Origin: Hugenholtzia roseola DSM 9546
Lineage (GTDB): Bacteria > Bacteroidota > Bacteroidia > Cytophagales > Bernardetiaceae
Direction of reading: 5' to 3'
NCBI RefSeq assembly: GCF_000422585.1
Contig: NZ_AUGI01000032.1
Span: forward strand, 62,001 to 126,000
DNA: 64,000 nucleotides
Every line of letters begins with the position of its first letter. The stretch's first letter is position 1. Below the pieces are notes generated by a model. It was given only the letters and a program-made list of their open reading frames with translations. It did not search any database and was not told where the DNA came from. A program made the position numbers and the translations under genes. Below are positions 47,753 to 56,757 of this stretch, in pieces.

Positions 47753-49822
47753 TTATTCTTCGGCTTGGGTGCGCAAAGGCAAACTAATGAAAAAGGTCGT
47801 GCCTTTGTTTTCCTCGCTTTCAAACCAAATCTTGCCTTCATGTTTTTCCACAATTTTTTTGACAATGTCTAAGCCCAAACCGCTGCCCTCGCCCATTTTT
47901 TTAGTGGTAAAAAAGGGATTGAAGATTTTGTCTTGAATAGAAGCAGGAATCCCCATTCCCGTATCGCTGATGCTGATAAGAACGGTATCTTCGCCCTCTG
48001 CATTTTCTATCAAATCAGTAGAAACTTCGAGTGTGCCTTTGCCATTCATGGCTTGAATGGCGTTGTGGATGAGATTTGTCCAGACTTGATTGAGTTCATC
48101 TGCAAAGCAGTACAGGTCGGGCAGTTGGCTAAATCCCCTAATGACATCTATACCTTGTTTGAGTTGATTTTGGTACAAAACTAATGTAGTTTGGATATTG
48201 TCGTTGAGATTGACTTTTTGTTTTTTCCCCAGTGCATCTTTTCGTGCGAAACTTTTAAGGGCGAAAAGCACTTTTGAAGCTCTTTCAGTTGCGGTCTTGA
48301 TGGTTTGATTGCTGCGGAAAAGATTGACAAGTTCGAGTAGCACTTGCAAAATTTGGGTAGCCTCTGGCAAGACCAAAATCGGTAGGAAGCGTTCCCTTTC
48401 GGTGTGTAGCCCCATATCTACCAACCAATCGGCGAGGATTTCGGGGGCAGTGGTAGCTTCTAAGGATAATTTATTTTCCGCTACGAGGTTTTCCAAATCA
48501 TTGAGCAAGTCGTATTTGAGTGTGCGCCGCTCGCGTGTAGAAATTTCTTCGCTTTTGGTAAGCGCAATTTCTAAAAGTTTGAAAAAATGCTGTTGCGTTT
48601 CAAAAGGCAGGGAGGCGAAAAAAGAAGGCAGTTTGGGTAGGATTTGCTGCAAAATATTTTCTATATGCCCCGATGAGGAGCGAATGGCACTCATGGGCGT
48701 GTTGATTTCGTGCGCAATGCTTGCCATGAGCTGCCCCAAGGTTGCCAATTTTTCCGATTGAATGAGTTGTGCCTGTGAGGTTTTTAGTTCGCTAAGGGTC
48801 TGCTCTAAGGTTTCCTTTTGGGCTTCCAAGATGGACTTTGACGTTTCTAACTCCTCTAAATTTTCTTGCAGTTTTAAATTTTGCTTTTCTACCATTCTGG
48901 ACATCTGTATTTTTTTCACTGTGCTGGCTGCGATAGCGGCTATGCTTTCTAAAAATAGAATTTGCTGTTCATCGCGCTCGTGTCCTTCGGGCAGATACAC
49001 CACAATCGCACCTAAGGCTTCCTCGCCATAAAGCAAGGGAATGTTGTAGTGTCCATGTGCTTTGATGCCTTCATAGCGTATTGTATGGCGAGAATCGAGG
49101 CAGTGAGCGTATTGCGTCTCCTTTTTGGCGATAGCCAAACCGCAAAGACATTGTCCCGAAGCAATGCTTTTACAAAGGTTTTGAATTTGTGGAGAAAGGT
49201 CTTGGTGGGCAGTAAGGTCGTAAAGCCCTGTGTCTTCGTTTTTGATAAAAATACCAATGCCTTTTTCTAATTTTAAAAAAGAAGCAAACCCCAAACAGTT
49301 GATGACATCTTGCAAAAAAATCTTCAAATCCTGACTCTGAAAGATAGAACTTTGCAGTACCTGATTCAAAATGGCTTGCTTTTGCAAATTGACTTGCAGT
49401 TCTATTTCCTGCTCCTGCCGTTGTTCATTGATGCTATTGACTTCTTCTAAGGTTTGGCGCAGTTCTTCATTCGAAGCCGCCAACTCTTGGGTGCGTATCT
49501 TGACTTCGTCCTCTAAGTGGTGGTGCAGATTGTAGAGTTTCTGTGCAATTCTGCCCGCCCAGCCAAAGGCAAAGCCCAAAATAACGGGTGCGGTATCGAT
49601 GATAAAATGAATCGGATTGATTTTGTGTAGGGCGATTAAAAAAACTTCGTTTTCAGGGAGCTGTTGGAAAAAAAAGCCATCTAAAACCCAAGCTCCCAAA
49701 GGAAAACACAAGCCAAATAGAAAGCCAAAAAGCGCGTAACGCATCACCACTTGGGGCGGTTTGCGAAAAGTAGTACCTTCATTAAAATCAATATCCATAG
49801 AAAAATGATTGCTTTTATTCAT
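47753..49822 (-). CDS. GAF-containing membrane sensor histidine kinase (paralogue 2)
   Basis: The 689-residue protein begins with the same two-helix membrane module as the gene at 43977 (FGFLFGLCFPLGAWVLDGFF, then NPIHFIIDTAPVILGFAFG). A coiled coil with ASNEELRQTLEEV follows. A GAF domain (about residues 150-300) is marked by FASFLKLEKGIGIFI and a cysteine-bearing SGQCLCGLAIAKKE, then YNIPLLYGEEALGAIVVYLP. The phosphoacceptor is His371 in [16 protein letters not shown], followed by the shared insert and ERASKVLFALKSFAR. The ATP-binding domain has [19 protein letters not shown] and [14 protein letters not shown]. The gene starts only 29 bp after paralogue 3 ends. Confidence 0.92.
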   Translation of the reverse strand: MNKSNHFSMDIDFNEGTTFRKPPQVVMRYALFGFLFGLCFPLGAWVLDGFFFQQLPENEVFLIALHKINPIHFIIDTAPVILGFAFGWAGRIAQKLYNLHHHLEDEVKIRTQELAASNEELRQTLEEVNSINEQRQEQEIELQVNLQKQAILNQVLQSSIFQSQDLKIFLQDVINCLGFASFLKLEKGIGIFIKNEDTGLYDLTAHQDLSPQIQNLCKSIASGQCLCGLAIAKKETQYAHCLDSRHTIRYEGIKAHGHYNIPLLYGEEALGAIVVYLPEGHERDEQQILFLESIAAIAASTVKKIQMSRMVEKQNLKLQENLEELETSKSILEAQKETLEQTLSELKTSQAQLIQSEKLATLGQLMASIAHEINTPMSAIRSSSGHIENILQQILPKLPSFFASLPFETQQHFFKLLEIALTKSEEISTRERRTLKYDLLNDLENLVAENKLSLEATTAPEILADWLVDMGLHTERERFLPILVLPEATQILQVLLELVNLFRSNQTIKTATERASKVLFALKSFARKDALGKKQKVNLNDNIQTTLVLYQNQLKQGIDVIRGFSQLPDLYCFADELNQVWTNLIHNAIQAMNGKGTLEVSTDLIENAEGEDTVLISISDTGMGIPASIQDKIFNPFFTTKKMGEGSGLGLDIVKKIVEKHEGKIWFESEENKGTTFFISLPLRTQAEE

Positions 49823-49851
49823 ACTAAATTTTTAAAATTTTTGAAAACTTT

Positions 49852-51375
49852 TCAAAGTGGAAGACGCACCCAAAAAGTTGTACCTCTGCCTTCTTCGCTT
49901 TCAAAATCAATCCTGCCCTGATGCTTTTCCACAATTTTGCGGACAATGTCCAGCCCTAAGCCGCTGCCTTCGCCTGCGCGTTTGGTGGTAAAAAAAGGTT
50001 CAAAAATCTTATCTTGTAAGGCTTTTGGTATCCCTATGCCTGTGTCGGTGATGACAACAAGTAGGCTGTTTTCCTCTTTTTCTGTCCTGATACAAAGTTT
50101 GGCAGTATCGCCATTTTTTTGTTGCAAGGCTTGTAGGGCGTTGTGAATGAGGTTTGTCCAGACCTGCACCAGTTCGTCGGGAAAGCAAGACAGGAGCGGT
50201 AAGTCTTGCCCCCAAATTACGTCCAATTCTACCCCTTGCCTAAGCAAATGTTGGTACAAAGTGAGTACCGTTTGGATATTTTCGTTGAGGTTGATTTCCC
50301 TTTTTTCGCTACCCTGCTCGGCGCGAGAAAAAGTTTTGAGCGCGAAAATGACCTTCGCCGCGCGGTCGGTGGCGGTCAAGATGTTTTGATGGCTACGCCA
50401 AATGTTGGCAATTTGAAAGGCTTGGGCAAGTATCTGTGCGCCATTTTCAAAATCAAGTAGGGGCAAAAAATTGCGCCACTGCCCTTCCAGTTCCAATTCT
50501 ACCAATAAATCGGCAAAAGTATTGACATCAAATTTTCCTATTTGCTTTGGCTCTGCCTCCAAAATATCGAGTAGGGCGTATTTTTTTTGGCGTTTTTCTT
50601 TGGTGGTGAAAGTGGTAGGAAAGGTAGGCGTTTTTTCTAAAATTTCCAAAAAAAGGCGAAGCTCCTCGCCGTTCAATTTTTGTAGGAAAAGCGGCAGGGC
50701 GGTAAGGCTTTCGCTCAAAAAATTGGTAACGCTATCGGCAGAGGAACGAATTGCACCCAAAGGCGTATTGATTTCGTGCGCAATGCTGGCGACAAGTTGC
50801 CCCAAGGTAGCCATCTTTTCGTGTTGAATGAGTTTTGCCTGTGTGCGCTTGATTTCCTCCATGCGCATTTGTAAGTCCTTGACTTTGAGGCGCAATTCCA
50901 ACTGTGCCGTAACCTGCTTTGCCAAAATACGCAGGGCAAATTTTTGCGATTCGGTCAGCGTTTTGGGCTTCGTATCGATGACGCAAAGTGTCCCCAAACT
51001 CATGCCTTCGGGCGTAGTAAGCGGCATGCCTGCATAAAAGCGAATGTCGGGATTACCCGTAACCAAAGGGTTGTCGGCAAAACGGACATCATCAAGCGCA
51101 TTAGGGACTTCGAAGATTTCGGTGGGCTGCAAAATCGCATGCGCACAGAAAGCCAATTCGCGCGGTGTTTCGTCGGCTTCTAAGCCTACTTTTGCTTTAA
51201 ACCACTGCCTTTCGGCATCAATTAAAGACACCAAAGAAATAGAAGTTTGGCAAATTTGAGAAGCTAATTGCACCAAATCGTCAAATTCTATTTCAGCGTC
51301 GGTGTCCAATACTTCGTAGCGCAGCAGGGCGGCTAACCGTTCAGATTCGTTTTCGGGTAAAGGGGCAGAAATCAT
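49852..51375 (-). CDS. Soluble GAF-domain sensor histidine kinase (paralogue 3)
   Basis: The 507-residue protein has no membrane helix. Residues 1-165 form a GAF domain of the type starting NESERLAALLRYEVLDTDAE, with ISLVSLIDAERQWFKAKVGL, and FCAHAILQPTEIFEV with GMPLTTPEGMSLGTLCVIDT. The kinase core has His200 in [16 protein letters not shown], then the shared insert (TTKEKRQKKYALLDIL), DRAAKVIFALKTFSR, and an ATP-binding domain with [19 protein letters not shown] and [14 protein letters not shown]. It lies inside the same-strand kinase block. The leader before its start carries two 44-bp direct repeats. Confidence 0.92.
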   Translation of the reverse strand: MISAPLPENESERLAALLRYEVLDTDAEIEFDDLVQLASQICQTSISLVSLIDAERQWFKAKVGLEADETPRELAFCAHAILQPTEIFEVPNALDDVRFADNPLVTGNPDIRFYAGMPLTTPEGMSLGTLCVIDTKPKTLTESQKFALRILAKQVTAQLELRLKVKDLQMRMEEIKRTQAKLIQHEKMATLGQLVASIAHEINTPLGAIRSSADSVTNFLSESLTALPLFLQKLNGEELRLFLEILEKTPTFPTTFTTKEKRQKKYALLDILEAEPKQIGKFDVNTFADLLVELELEGQWRNFLPLLDFENGAQILAQAFQIANIWRSHQNILTATDRAAKVIFALKTFSRAEQGSEKREINLNENIQTVLTLYQHLLRQGVELDVIWGQDLPLLSCFPDELVQVWTNLIHNALQALQQKNGDTAKLCIRTEKEENSLLVVITDTGIGIPKALQDKIFEPFFTTKRAGEGSGLGLDIVRKIVEKHQGRIDFESEEGRGTTFWVRLPL

Positions 51376-51392
51376 ATCTTTATTTTTTTTAA

Positions 51393-51470
51393 CCGTCGTC
51401 GAGGTTTTTTTGTTATTTTCCTAAAAAGGCTTTTAGCCGTCGTCGAGTTTTGGGGTTATTTTTTGAAAAA
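51393..51470. repeat. Imperfect 44-bp direct repeat before paralogue 3
   Basis: The core ccgtcgtcgag occurs at 51393-51403 and again at 51437-51447, each followed by a T/G-rich stretch with GTTATTTT and a short A-run. The second unit ends in a run of nine G (51471-51479). The repeats fill the gap between kinase paralogues 4 and 3. Confidence 0.8.
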
Positions 51471-51507
51471 GGGGGGGGGAGGTTTTGTGAGGTCTTGCAG
51501 GTAAGTT

Positions 51508-54500
51508 TTAGCGTTTTTCTTCCAAAAGCAGGGGAATTTCTACAAAAAACGTCGTTCCGACATTTAGTTGGCTTTCAAACCAAATTTTGCCTTGATGTTT
51601 TTCTATGATTTTTCGCACAATATCCAAGCCCAAACCGCTGCCTTCGCCTATTTTTTTGGTAGTGAAAAAAGGCTCAAAGATGCGCTCTTGTATTTCTTCG
51701 GGGATTCCCTTGCCGCTATCTTTTAAGGAAATCAAGACGGTTTCGGTCTTTTTGTGTAAGGCAAGTTCGAGTCTGCCTTTTCCTTCCATCGCTTGTATGG
51801 CGTTGTGAATGAGGTTTGTCCAGACTTGGTTTAGCTCGTCGGGGTAGCAAAGGATAGGGGGCAGGTCTTCAAAGTTTTTAACAATTTCGATGCCCTGTTT
51901 GATTTGATTTTGGTAGAGTAGTAGCGTATTTTCTATGCCTTCGGCAATATTTGCCTGCTGTGCCTGCCCTCGATTGCCTTGTCGGGAATAGCTTTTGAGG
52001 GCGAAAATGATTTTCGAAGCCCTTTCGGTAGCGGTCTTAATGGTCTGATTGCTGCGGATAAGGGCAGAAAGGTTGTAGGCGGTCTTGACAAAGAGAAAGC
52101 AATTTTGCAGGTGCAAAATTTTGTATAGGTCGCTGTTTTCGTCTTGTGCCTCGGCGGTTTCTGTCAAGCCCATCTCTACAAAAAAGTCGGCTATTGGCTC
52201 TACGGCTTCGGGCATCTTTTGAGCGCAGGTGGTTGTTTCCAAAAAGTCTATCCAATCGTATTTAAAGCCCCTCTTTTCGCGCGTGGTGAGCAAGAGTTGA
52301 GGGCGTGTAACCCTTTCTAAAAAGGAAACAAAGAGTTGGTACTCGGCTTGGGAAAGGTTTTGGAAAAAGGTAGGTAGCAGGGGGAGGACATCGTCTAAAA
52401 TCGCCTCTACATTGCTTGCCGAAGAACGAATCGCACCCATAGGCGTATTGATTTCGTGCGCAATGTTGGCGACAAGCTGCCCTAAGGTCGCCATCTTCTC
52501 CGACTCTACAAGTTGCTGTTGCGTCTGTTTGAGTTCGTTTAGGGTGCGTTCTAATTCTTCATTTTGGGTCAGAAGGGCATCTTGGGTGCTTTGTAGCTCC
52601 TCCAAATTTTGTTGTAGCTCCTCTTCGGAAGTGGCTAAGGCTTCATTTTTTGCCTTAATTTCAGCCTCCGCCAATTTGCGCTCGGTAATATCGCTTTCTA
52701 TGGCGATAAACCTTTCTACCTCGCCCTCTTCATTGAGGACAGGCGTGATGCTGGCTTCAATCCAATAGGGCTTTCCGTTTTTGTGATAGTTTAAAATCTC
52801 TTGTGTGAAAGACTGTTTGCTGCGCAAGCCTTCTCCAAAACTTGCAATGTGTTCAGGGGCAGTGTTTTTGCCTTGTAAAAGTTGGGCAGGTCTTTTTCCC
52901 AACGCCTCTTCCAAGGTGTAGCCCGAAATTTGGGTAAAGCCTTCATTGACCCACGTAATTTCGCCTTTGGGGTTTGTAATAATGACGGCATTGCTGGTTT
53001 TGCTCGCAATAAGTGAAAGTTTTTCCAGTTCCTCTTGCGCTTTTTTCTGTTCGTTGTAATTCGAAACCACTTTGATAACCTTCAAAACCTTCCCCTCCAC
53101 ATCAATAATAGGGCAATACGCGCCAAAAATCCAGAGAAGCTCGCCCTTGATGGTTTTTCGTTTAAAACCCCCCGTAACTGTCTGCCCTGCTTCTAATTTC
53201 TGCCAAAGGGTTTCATAGTCTTTGATGCTTTCCTCGTCTTCAAAACAAAGTTCTTTGTGTTTTTTGTCTAAGAGTTCTTTTTCTTGATAGCCAAGCCAAT
53301 TTGCAAAAAGGGCGTTGGCGCGAATAATTGTCCGTTCCATGTCTAATTCCACATAGCCCAAAGTGGTGCTAATGGCTTGAAACTGTGCATCTAAGGAAAG
53401 GTACGCATCAGCGACCATCTCCTGCATGGCGCGAAGCTGCTCTACGTTCTGTTTGAGTCCTTCTTCCGATTTTTGTAGCTTTTGGTAGGCAGCTTCTAAG
53501 GCTTGTTGTTTGGAATACGTTTCCGAAACATCTTGTGCTGCCCCGATAAGATGCGTAATTTCGCCTTTTTCATTTTTTAGCACCTTCCCGAAAGCATGAA
53601 AGTATTTGTACCCCACTTCCTCAAAGTTCTTTGGCATAAAGCGATAGCCTACCTCAAAGTGTTCATGTTTGCCCGATAAAGCATCTGCAATCGCTTGGTG
53701 TGCGATTGCGTCGTCTTCGGGCGGTATGTGAGGCGTTAGGTCAGATAGGTTTGTAAAGGTTTCCAAGCCGTAGATAAGGGGTAGGTTGTCCGAACCTATC
53801 AACTCTTGCGTTTTGAGGTTGATTTCAAAAATACCCATTTGCGCTACCTTTTCGGCTTCACTGAAAATATCTTGTTTGATTTGTAGCTCGTATTGTAGCG
53901 TCGCCATCTGCTCGTGTGTGGCTTGCATTTCTTCCAAATTTTGCTTCAATTCTTCTTCCGAAGCGCGTAGCTCTTGCGATTTTTCCTGTGCCTCTAATTC
54001 TGTTTTTTTCAAAGCAAGGCTATCTTTCTGTAAAGTGTAGGCAATCTTACCACAAATTGCCGCCATAAGCGAAGCCAATCCGAAGTGTATAAAAAGTTGG
54101 AAAACCGTAATTTCAGAGTAGGTAATAAAAAAGTTGCCCAATTCTGCCATGCCCAAATACCACTGCAAAATCGCCAAAAGCGAATGATGTCCGATTGCCA
54201 TAATCGTATAGGGAATCATCAAACGCCAATCTTGATAAATAATCAGAAGGGCAGCATTGATAAAAAAGAAAAAGTGCATTTCTGCCATGCCATGCATCTG
54301 CCCAATAAATTGTAGCATAAAAACGGCATAGATGATACTCACCAAAATACGCGCCTGAAACTTGTTTTGAACTGCGAAACGCGCCACTAAATAAAGCAGG
54401 ATATTCAAACCGCTCGTAATTAGCTCGAAAGTGTAGGTGCCATAAACGGGCGCAAGGGCTGCCCCTATCAGAAAAAATAAGACGATAAACTTGTCCGAAG

Positions 54501-54585
54501 TCTTATCGGCACGTTCCTGCACTTGGGCAAGATAGGCTTCGGTGGAATGTGTTTCTTCAAAAGTTTTTGTAGCAGTAAGGGGCAT
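51508..54585 (-). CDS. Multi-PAS membrane sensor histidine kinase (paralogue 4)
   Basis: The 1025-residue protein starts with about six membrane helices (residues 30-190). They hold [20 protein letters not shown] and [13 protein letters not shown], a His-rich membrane sensor of the kind found before some chemoreceptors and cyclases. Three PAS domains follow: about residues 240-360, 400-520, and 525-645 with [20 protein letters not shown]. Coiled-coil linkers of the [11 protein letters not shown] type join them. The kinase core has His710 in [16 protein letters not shown], the shared insert ([16 protein letters not shown]), [15 protein letters not shown], and [19 protein letters not shown] and [14 protein letters not shown]. 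It is the first and largest kinase of the block, 48 bp after the thioredoxin-like gene. Confidence 0.93.
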   Translation of the reverse strand: MPLTATKTFEETHSTEAYLAQVQERADKTSDKFIVLFFLIGAALAPVYGTYTFELITSGLNILLYLVARFAVQNKFQARILVSIIYAVFMLQFIGQMHGMAEMHFFFFINAALLIIYQDWRLMIPYTIMAIGHHSLLAILQWYLGMAELGNFFITYSEITVFQLFIHFGLASLMAAICGKIAYTLQKDSLALKKTELEAQEKSQELRASEEELKQNLEEMQATHEQMATLQYELQIKQDIFSEAEKVAQMGIFEINLKTQELIGSDNLPLIYGLETFTNLSDLTPHIPPEDDAIAHQAIADALSGKHEHFEVGYRFMPKNFEEVGYKYFHAFGKVLKNEKGEITHLIGAAQDVSETYSKQQALEAAYQKLQKSEEGLKQNVEQLRAMQEMVADAYLSLDAQFQAISTTLGYVELDMERTIIRANALFANWLGYQEKELLDKKHKELCFEDEESIKDYETLWQKLEAGQTVTGGFKRKTIKGELLWIFGAYCPIIDVEGKVLKVIKVVSNYNEQKKAQEELEKLSLIASKTSNAVIITNPKGEITWVNEGFTQISGYTLEEALGKRPAQLLQGKNTAPEHIASFGEGLRSKQSFTQEILNYHKNGKPYWIEASITPVLNEEGEVERFIAIESDITERKLAEAEIKAKNEALATSEEELQQNLEELQSTQDALLTQNEELERTLNELKQTQQQLVESEKMATLGQLVANIAHEINTPMGAIRSSASNVEAILDDVLPLLPTFFQNLSQAEYQLFVSFLERVTRPQLLLTTREKRGFKYDWIDFLETTTCAQKMPEAVEPIADFFVEMGLTETAEAQDENSDLYKILHLQNCFLFVKTAYNLSALIRSNQTIKTATERASKIIFALKSYSRQGNRGQAQQANIAEGIENTLLLYQNQIKQGIEIVKNFEDLPPILCYPDELNQVWTNLIHNAIQAMEGKGRLELALHKKTETVLISLKDSGKGIPEEIQERIFEPFFTTKKIGEGSGLGLDIVRKIIEKHQGKIWFESQLNVGTTFFVEIPLLLEEKR

Positions 54586-54633
54586 AAGGGCAAGTTTATA
54601 GGCGGAGATATTGTTTTTTTTTGTGGGCGTTTG

Positions 54634-55299
54634 CTATTGGATAGCAGAAAGCGGTTCGAGGGGGCAGCCGTAGGCTTCGGTAGCCCATTTGCCAAAGTCT
54701 GGCGGATTTTTGCCCTCTAAAAGGGCGACAAGGGCTTGTTCGGCAAAGCGTGTTTCGCGGCTGGTACAATAGCGGCTTAGGTTGTAATTGCCTCTGAAAT
54801 AGAGTGTTCCCTCGTTTGTCAGCAGAGCCGCTTGGGGCGTAGCATACGCGCCTACGGCTTTGGCGATTGTGCCTTCGGGGTCGGCAAGGGTAGGAATATC
54901 GATGCCGTAAGTTTGGGCAAAATCATAACGCTTGGGGTCGGAAATAGGATTTTGGGGGTCGTGCCAAAGAAGGGCAACAAAATCTATTCTATCGCCATAC
55001 CGACGCACCAAACTTTTGAGGTGGTCGAGATTAAAGCGCGAACAAGGGCAGTCGGGGCTAAAAAAATGCAAAAAAAGAGGGCGTGAGTTTTGTTGTGCCG
55101 TTTGAATGGGAAGGGCTTTGTATAGGTATGAAAGTTGTTTATCAGCAATTTTTGTACCCTTAAAGACGGCTTGATAGCCTGCGGGCTTGGGCGTAGGGGC
55201 AATATTTTCCCACTCAAACCATACGAAACTGGCTGCAATTCCTACCAAAAGGAGCAGTATAAGTAAGCCTGTAAGCAAATTTTTCCCCCATTCAAACAT
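54634..55299 (-). CDS. Membrane-anchored thioredoxin-like protein with CPC motif
   Basis: The 221-residue protein has one N-terminal membrane helix (LLTGLLILLLLVGIAASFVW, residues 8-27) and an extracytoplasmic thioredoxin-like domain. The active-site position reads FFSPDCPCSRFNLDHLK, so a Cys-Pro-Cys replaces the usual CxxC. VDFVALLWHD-like strand (IDFVALLWHDPQNPISDPKR), GIDIPTLADPEGTIAKAVGA and the cis-Pro region ATPQAALLTNEGTLYFRG follow. Two more cysteines lie near the end (SRYCTSRE, AYGCPLEP). It probably handles thiols or electrons in the periplasm. It heads the six-gene kinase block, so a link between redox state and the kinases is an inference worth testing. Confidence 0.8.
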   Translation of the reverse strand: MFEWGKNLLTGLLILLLLVGIAASFVWFEWENIAPTPKPAGYQAVFKGTKIADKQLSYLYKALPIQTAQQNSRPLFLHFFSPDCPCSRFNLDHLKSLVRRYGDRIDFVALLWHDPQNPISDPKRYDFAQTYGIDIPTLADPEGTIAKAVGAYATPQAALLTNEGTLYFRGNYNLSRYCTSRETRFAEQALVALLEGKNPPDFGKWATEAYGCPLEPLSAIQ

Positions 55300-55657
55300 A
55301 AGAATTGTATTTTTTTGAGTCTAACTTTCTTATTTTCAAGAATTTACATCTTTTGATATGAAAGAGCAAAAATACGTTTTTTTCGCTACTTTCCTAATCC
55401 AAACCCAAAACTTAGGCGAATAAAAAAAGCCCTTTATCGATTTCGAGCTTTTGGGCGTAGGAAGTATCGCAAGCAGGCTAAAAAACTACTTTTTTTTTGG
55501 ACAATCTAAAAAAAAACGAAAAAAGATACCCCCCTTTTACGCAAACTTGACATTTTCTTCTTATTATTGCAAAAAGAAAACCCACTCCGACAACCGATTA
55601 CATTTATCCTACTTCTCCTTACCAATTTCAAAACCTACCCAAACCATATACAAATTT
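55300..55657. promoter_or_regulatory. Divergent intergenic region; candidate -7 element for the kinase block
   Basis: On the minus strand TATTTTTG at 55374-55367 matches the -7 consensus, 68 bp before the thioredoxin-like gene. A TTTG lies 25 bp further upstream, somewhat too far. For the plus-strand lipoprotein gene I find no convincing promoter. No gene is seen in the gap; the open frame continuing upstream of 55658 has unlikely composition. Confidence 0.4.
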
Positions 55658-56620
55658 ATGAAAAGAATCAACGCTTGGTTAGTAGTCTTTGCGCTTTTCG
55701 CAATGCTATTTAGTTGTAACAGTTCTAACGAAGACCCTAAACCCGACGACGGCGGTGGCAATGGTGGCGGCACGCCCGTTGATACCACAGGTACTGGCGG
55801 CGGTGGCGGCAATAACGGCGGCGACGGAAATCCTTTTGGCGCACCTCCTGCTTCTTTCCGTCAGAAGATGGTCATTGAAGAAGGTACAGGCACTTGGTGT
55901 GGCTGGTGTCCTTTCGGCACATACTACATGGACAAAATGATTGAAGACCACGACGGTAGAGTTATCGGTGTGGCTTTCCATGCAGGCGACCCGATGGAAG
56001 TTACGCGCATCACCGACTATTTAGGACGTGGCTACAATTTGGCAGGCTACCCTGGTGGCATGCTGAACCGTATTCGCTTCGGACGCGACTACTTCTTGCA
56101 CCCCGTAGAATGGGAAGAGTATGGCTTACCCGTTTTGGAAGACAATCCTACCAGCAGCATTGGCTTGGCTTTGGATACCGAACATGAAGCAGGCAAGCGC
56201 AACTTTACCGCAGATGTGTATGTTGGTTATGGTCAGAATCCTGCCATTGATGAGTATAGCTTAGTGGTTTATCTATTAGAAGATGGCATCACAGGCTACC
56301 CACAAGAGAACTATTTGAGTGGCAATGCTAATTTTAGAGAGTATCCTTACTTCTCGCAGCCTGCTCGTATCGCAAACTTTGTGCATAACCACGTTTTGCG
56401 CGACGCACTCACGCCGCTTGACGGCACGCCTATCGATTGGCAGAGCATCAAGGCAGGTGGCACAGCGAAAGTTTCTATCTCTGGTGAGATTGACTTGACT
56501 AAGATTGTCGATACCAACTGCTATTTGGTTGCTTTCCTCACCAAAATCGGCGAAGGTGGCAAACCTGAAATCGTAAATGCACAAAAAGTAAAATTAGGAC
56601 AAGACAAAGGTTGGGACTAA
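55658..56620 (+). CDS. Omp28-related lipoprotein with thioredoxin-like CGWC site
   Basis: The ATG at 55658 gives a lipoprotein signal (MKRINAWLVVFALFAMLFSC); the frame itself opens further upstream at 55451 from a TTG. The 320-residue precursor continues with a Gly/Thr-rich linker (residues 30-65) and the Omp28 core. FRQKMVIEEGTGTWCGWCPF holds the CxxC, followed by VIGVAFHAGDPMEVTRITDY and NLAGYPGGMLNRIRFGRDYF, then a C-terminal beta domain (about 165-320). Omp28-like proteins are outer-membrane-associated lipoproteins of Bacteroidota with a thioredoxin fold. The precise substrate is unknown. A strong terminator follows. Confidence 0.88.
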   Translation: MKRINAWLVVFALFAMLFSCNSSNEDPKPDDGGGNGGGTPVDTTGTGGGGGNNGGDGNPFGAPPASFRQKMVIEEGTGTWCGWCPFGTYYMDKMIEDHDGRVIGVAFHAGDPMEVTRITDYLGRGYNLAGYPGGMLNRIRFGRDYFLHPVEWEEYGLPVLEDNPTSSIGLALDTEHEAGKRNFTADVYVGYGQNPAIDEYSLVVYLLEDGITGYPQENYLSGNANFREYPYFSQPARIANFVHNHVLRDALTPLDGTPIDWQSIKAGGTAKVSISGEIDLTKIVDTNCYLVAFLTKIGEGGKPEIVNAQKVKLGQDKGWD

Positions 56621-56650
56621 TCTCTTGCCGCGTCTTCCTTGTTTTCAAAT

Positions 56651-56689
56651 CAAACCCTTTGTAGGAAAGCCTGCAAGGGGTTTGTTTTT
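56651..56689 (+). terminator. Terminator of the Omp28-like gene
   Basis: CAAACCCTTTGTAGG pairs with CCTGCAAGGGGTTTG (13 of 15 plus two G-U pairs) around AAAG, followed by TTTTTGG. Confidence 0.82.
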
Positions 56690-56757
56690 GGTCTGAAAAT
56701 GTGTATCTTCAACCTCTGATTTTAAATCTTATCATTTTCATCAAAAGTTTGCCCACA

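Noticed and set aside
48309-48761. 150-residue antisense open frame in kinase paralogue 2
   Set aside because: Similar serine-rich antisense frames appear in all four kinases, as expected from their shared codon pattern, not from real genes.
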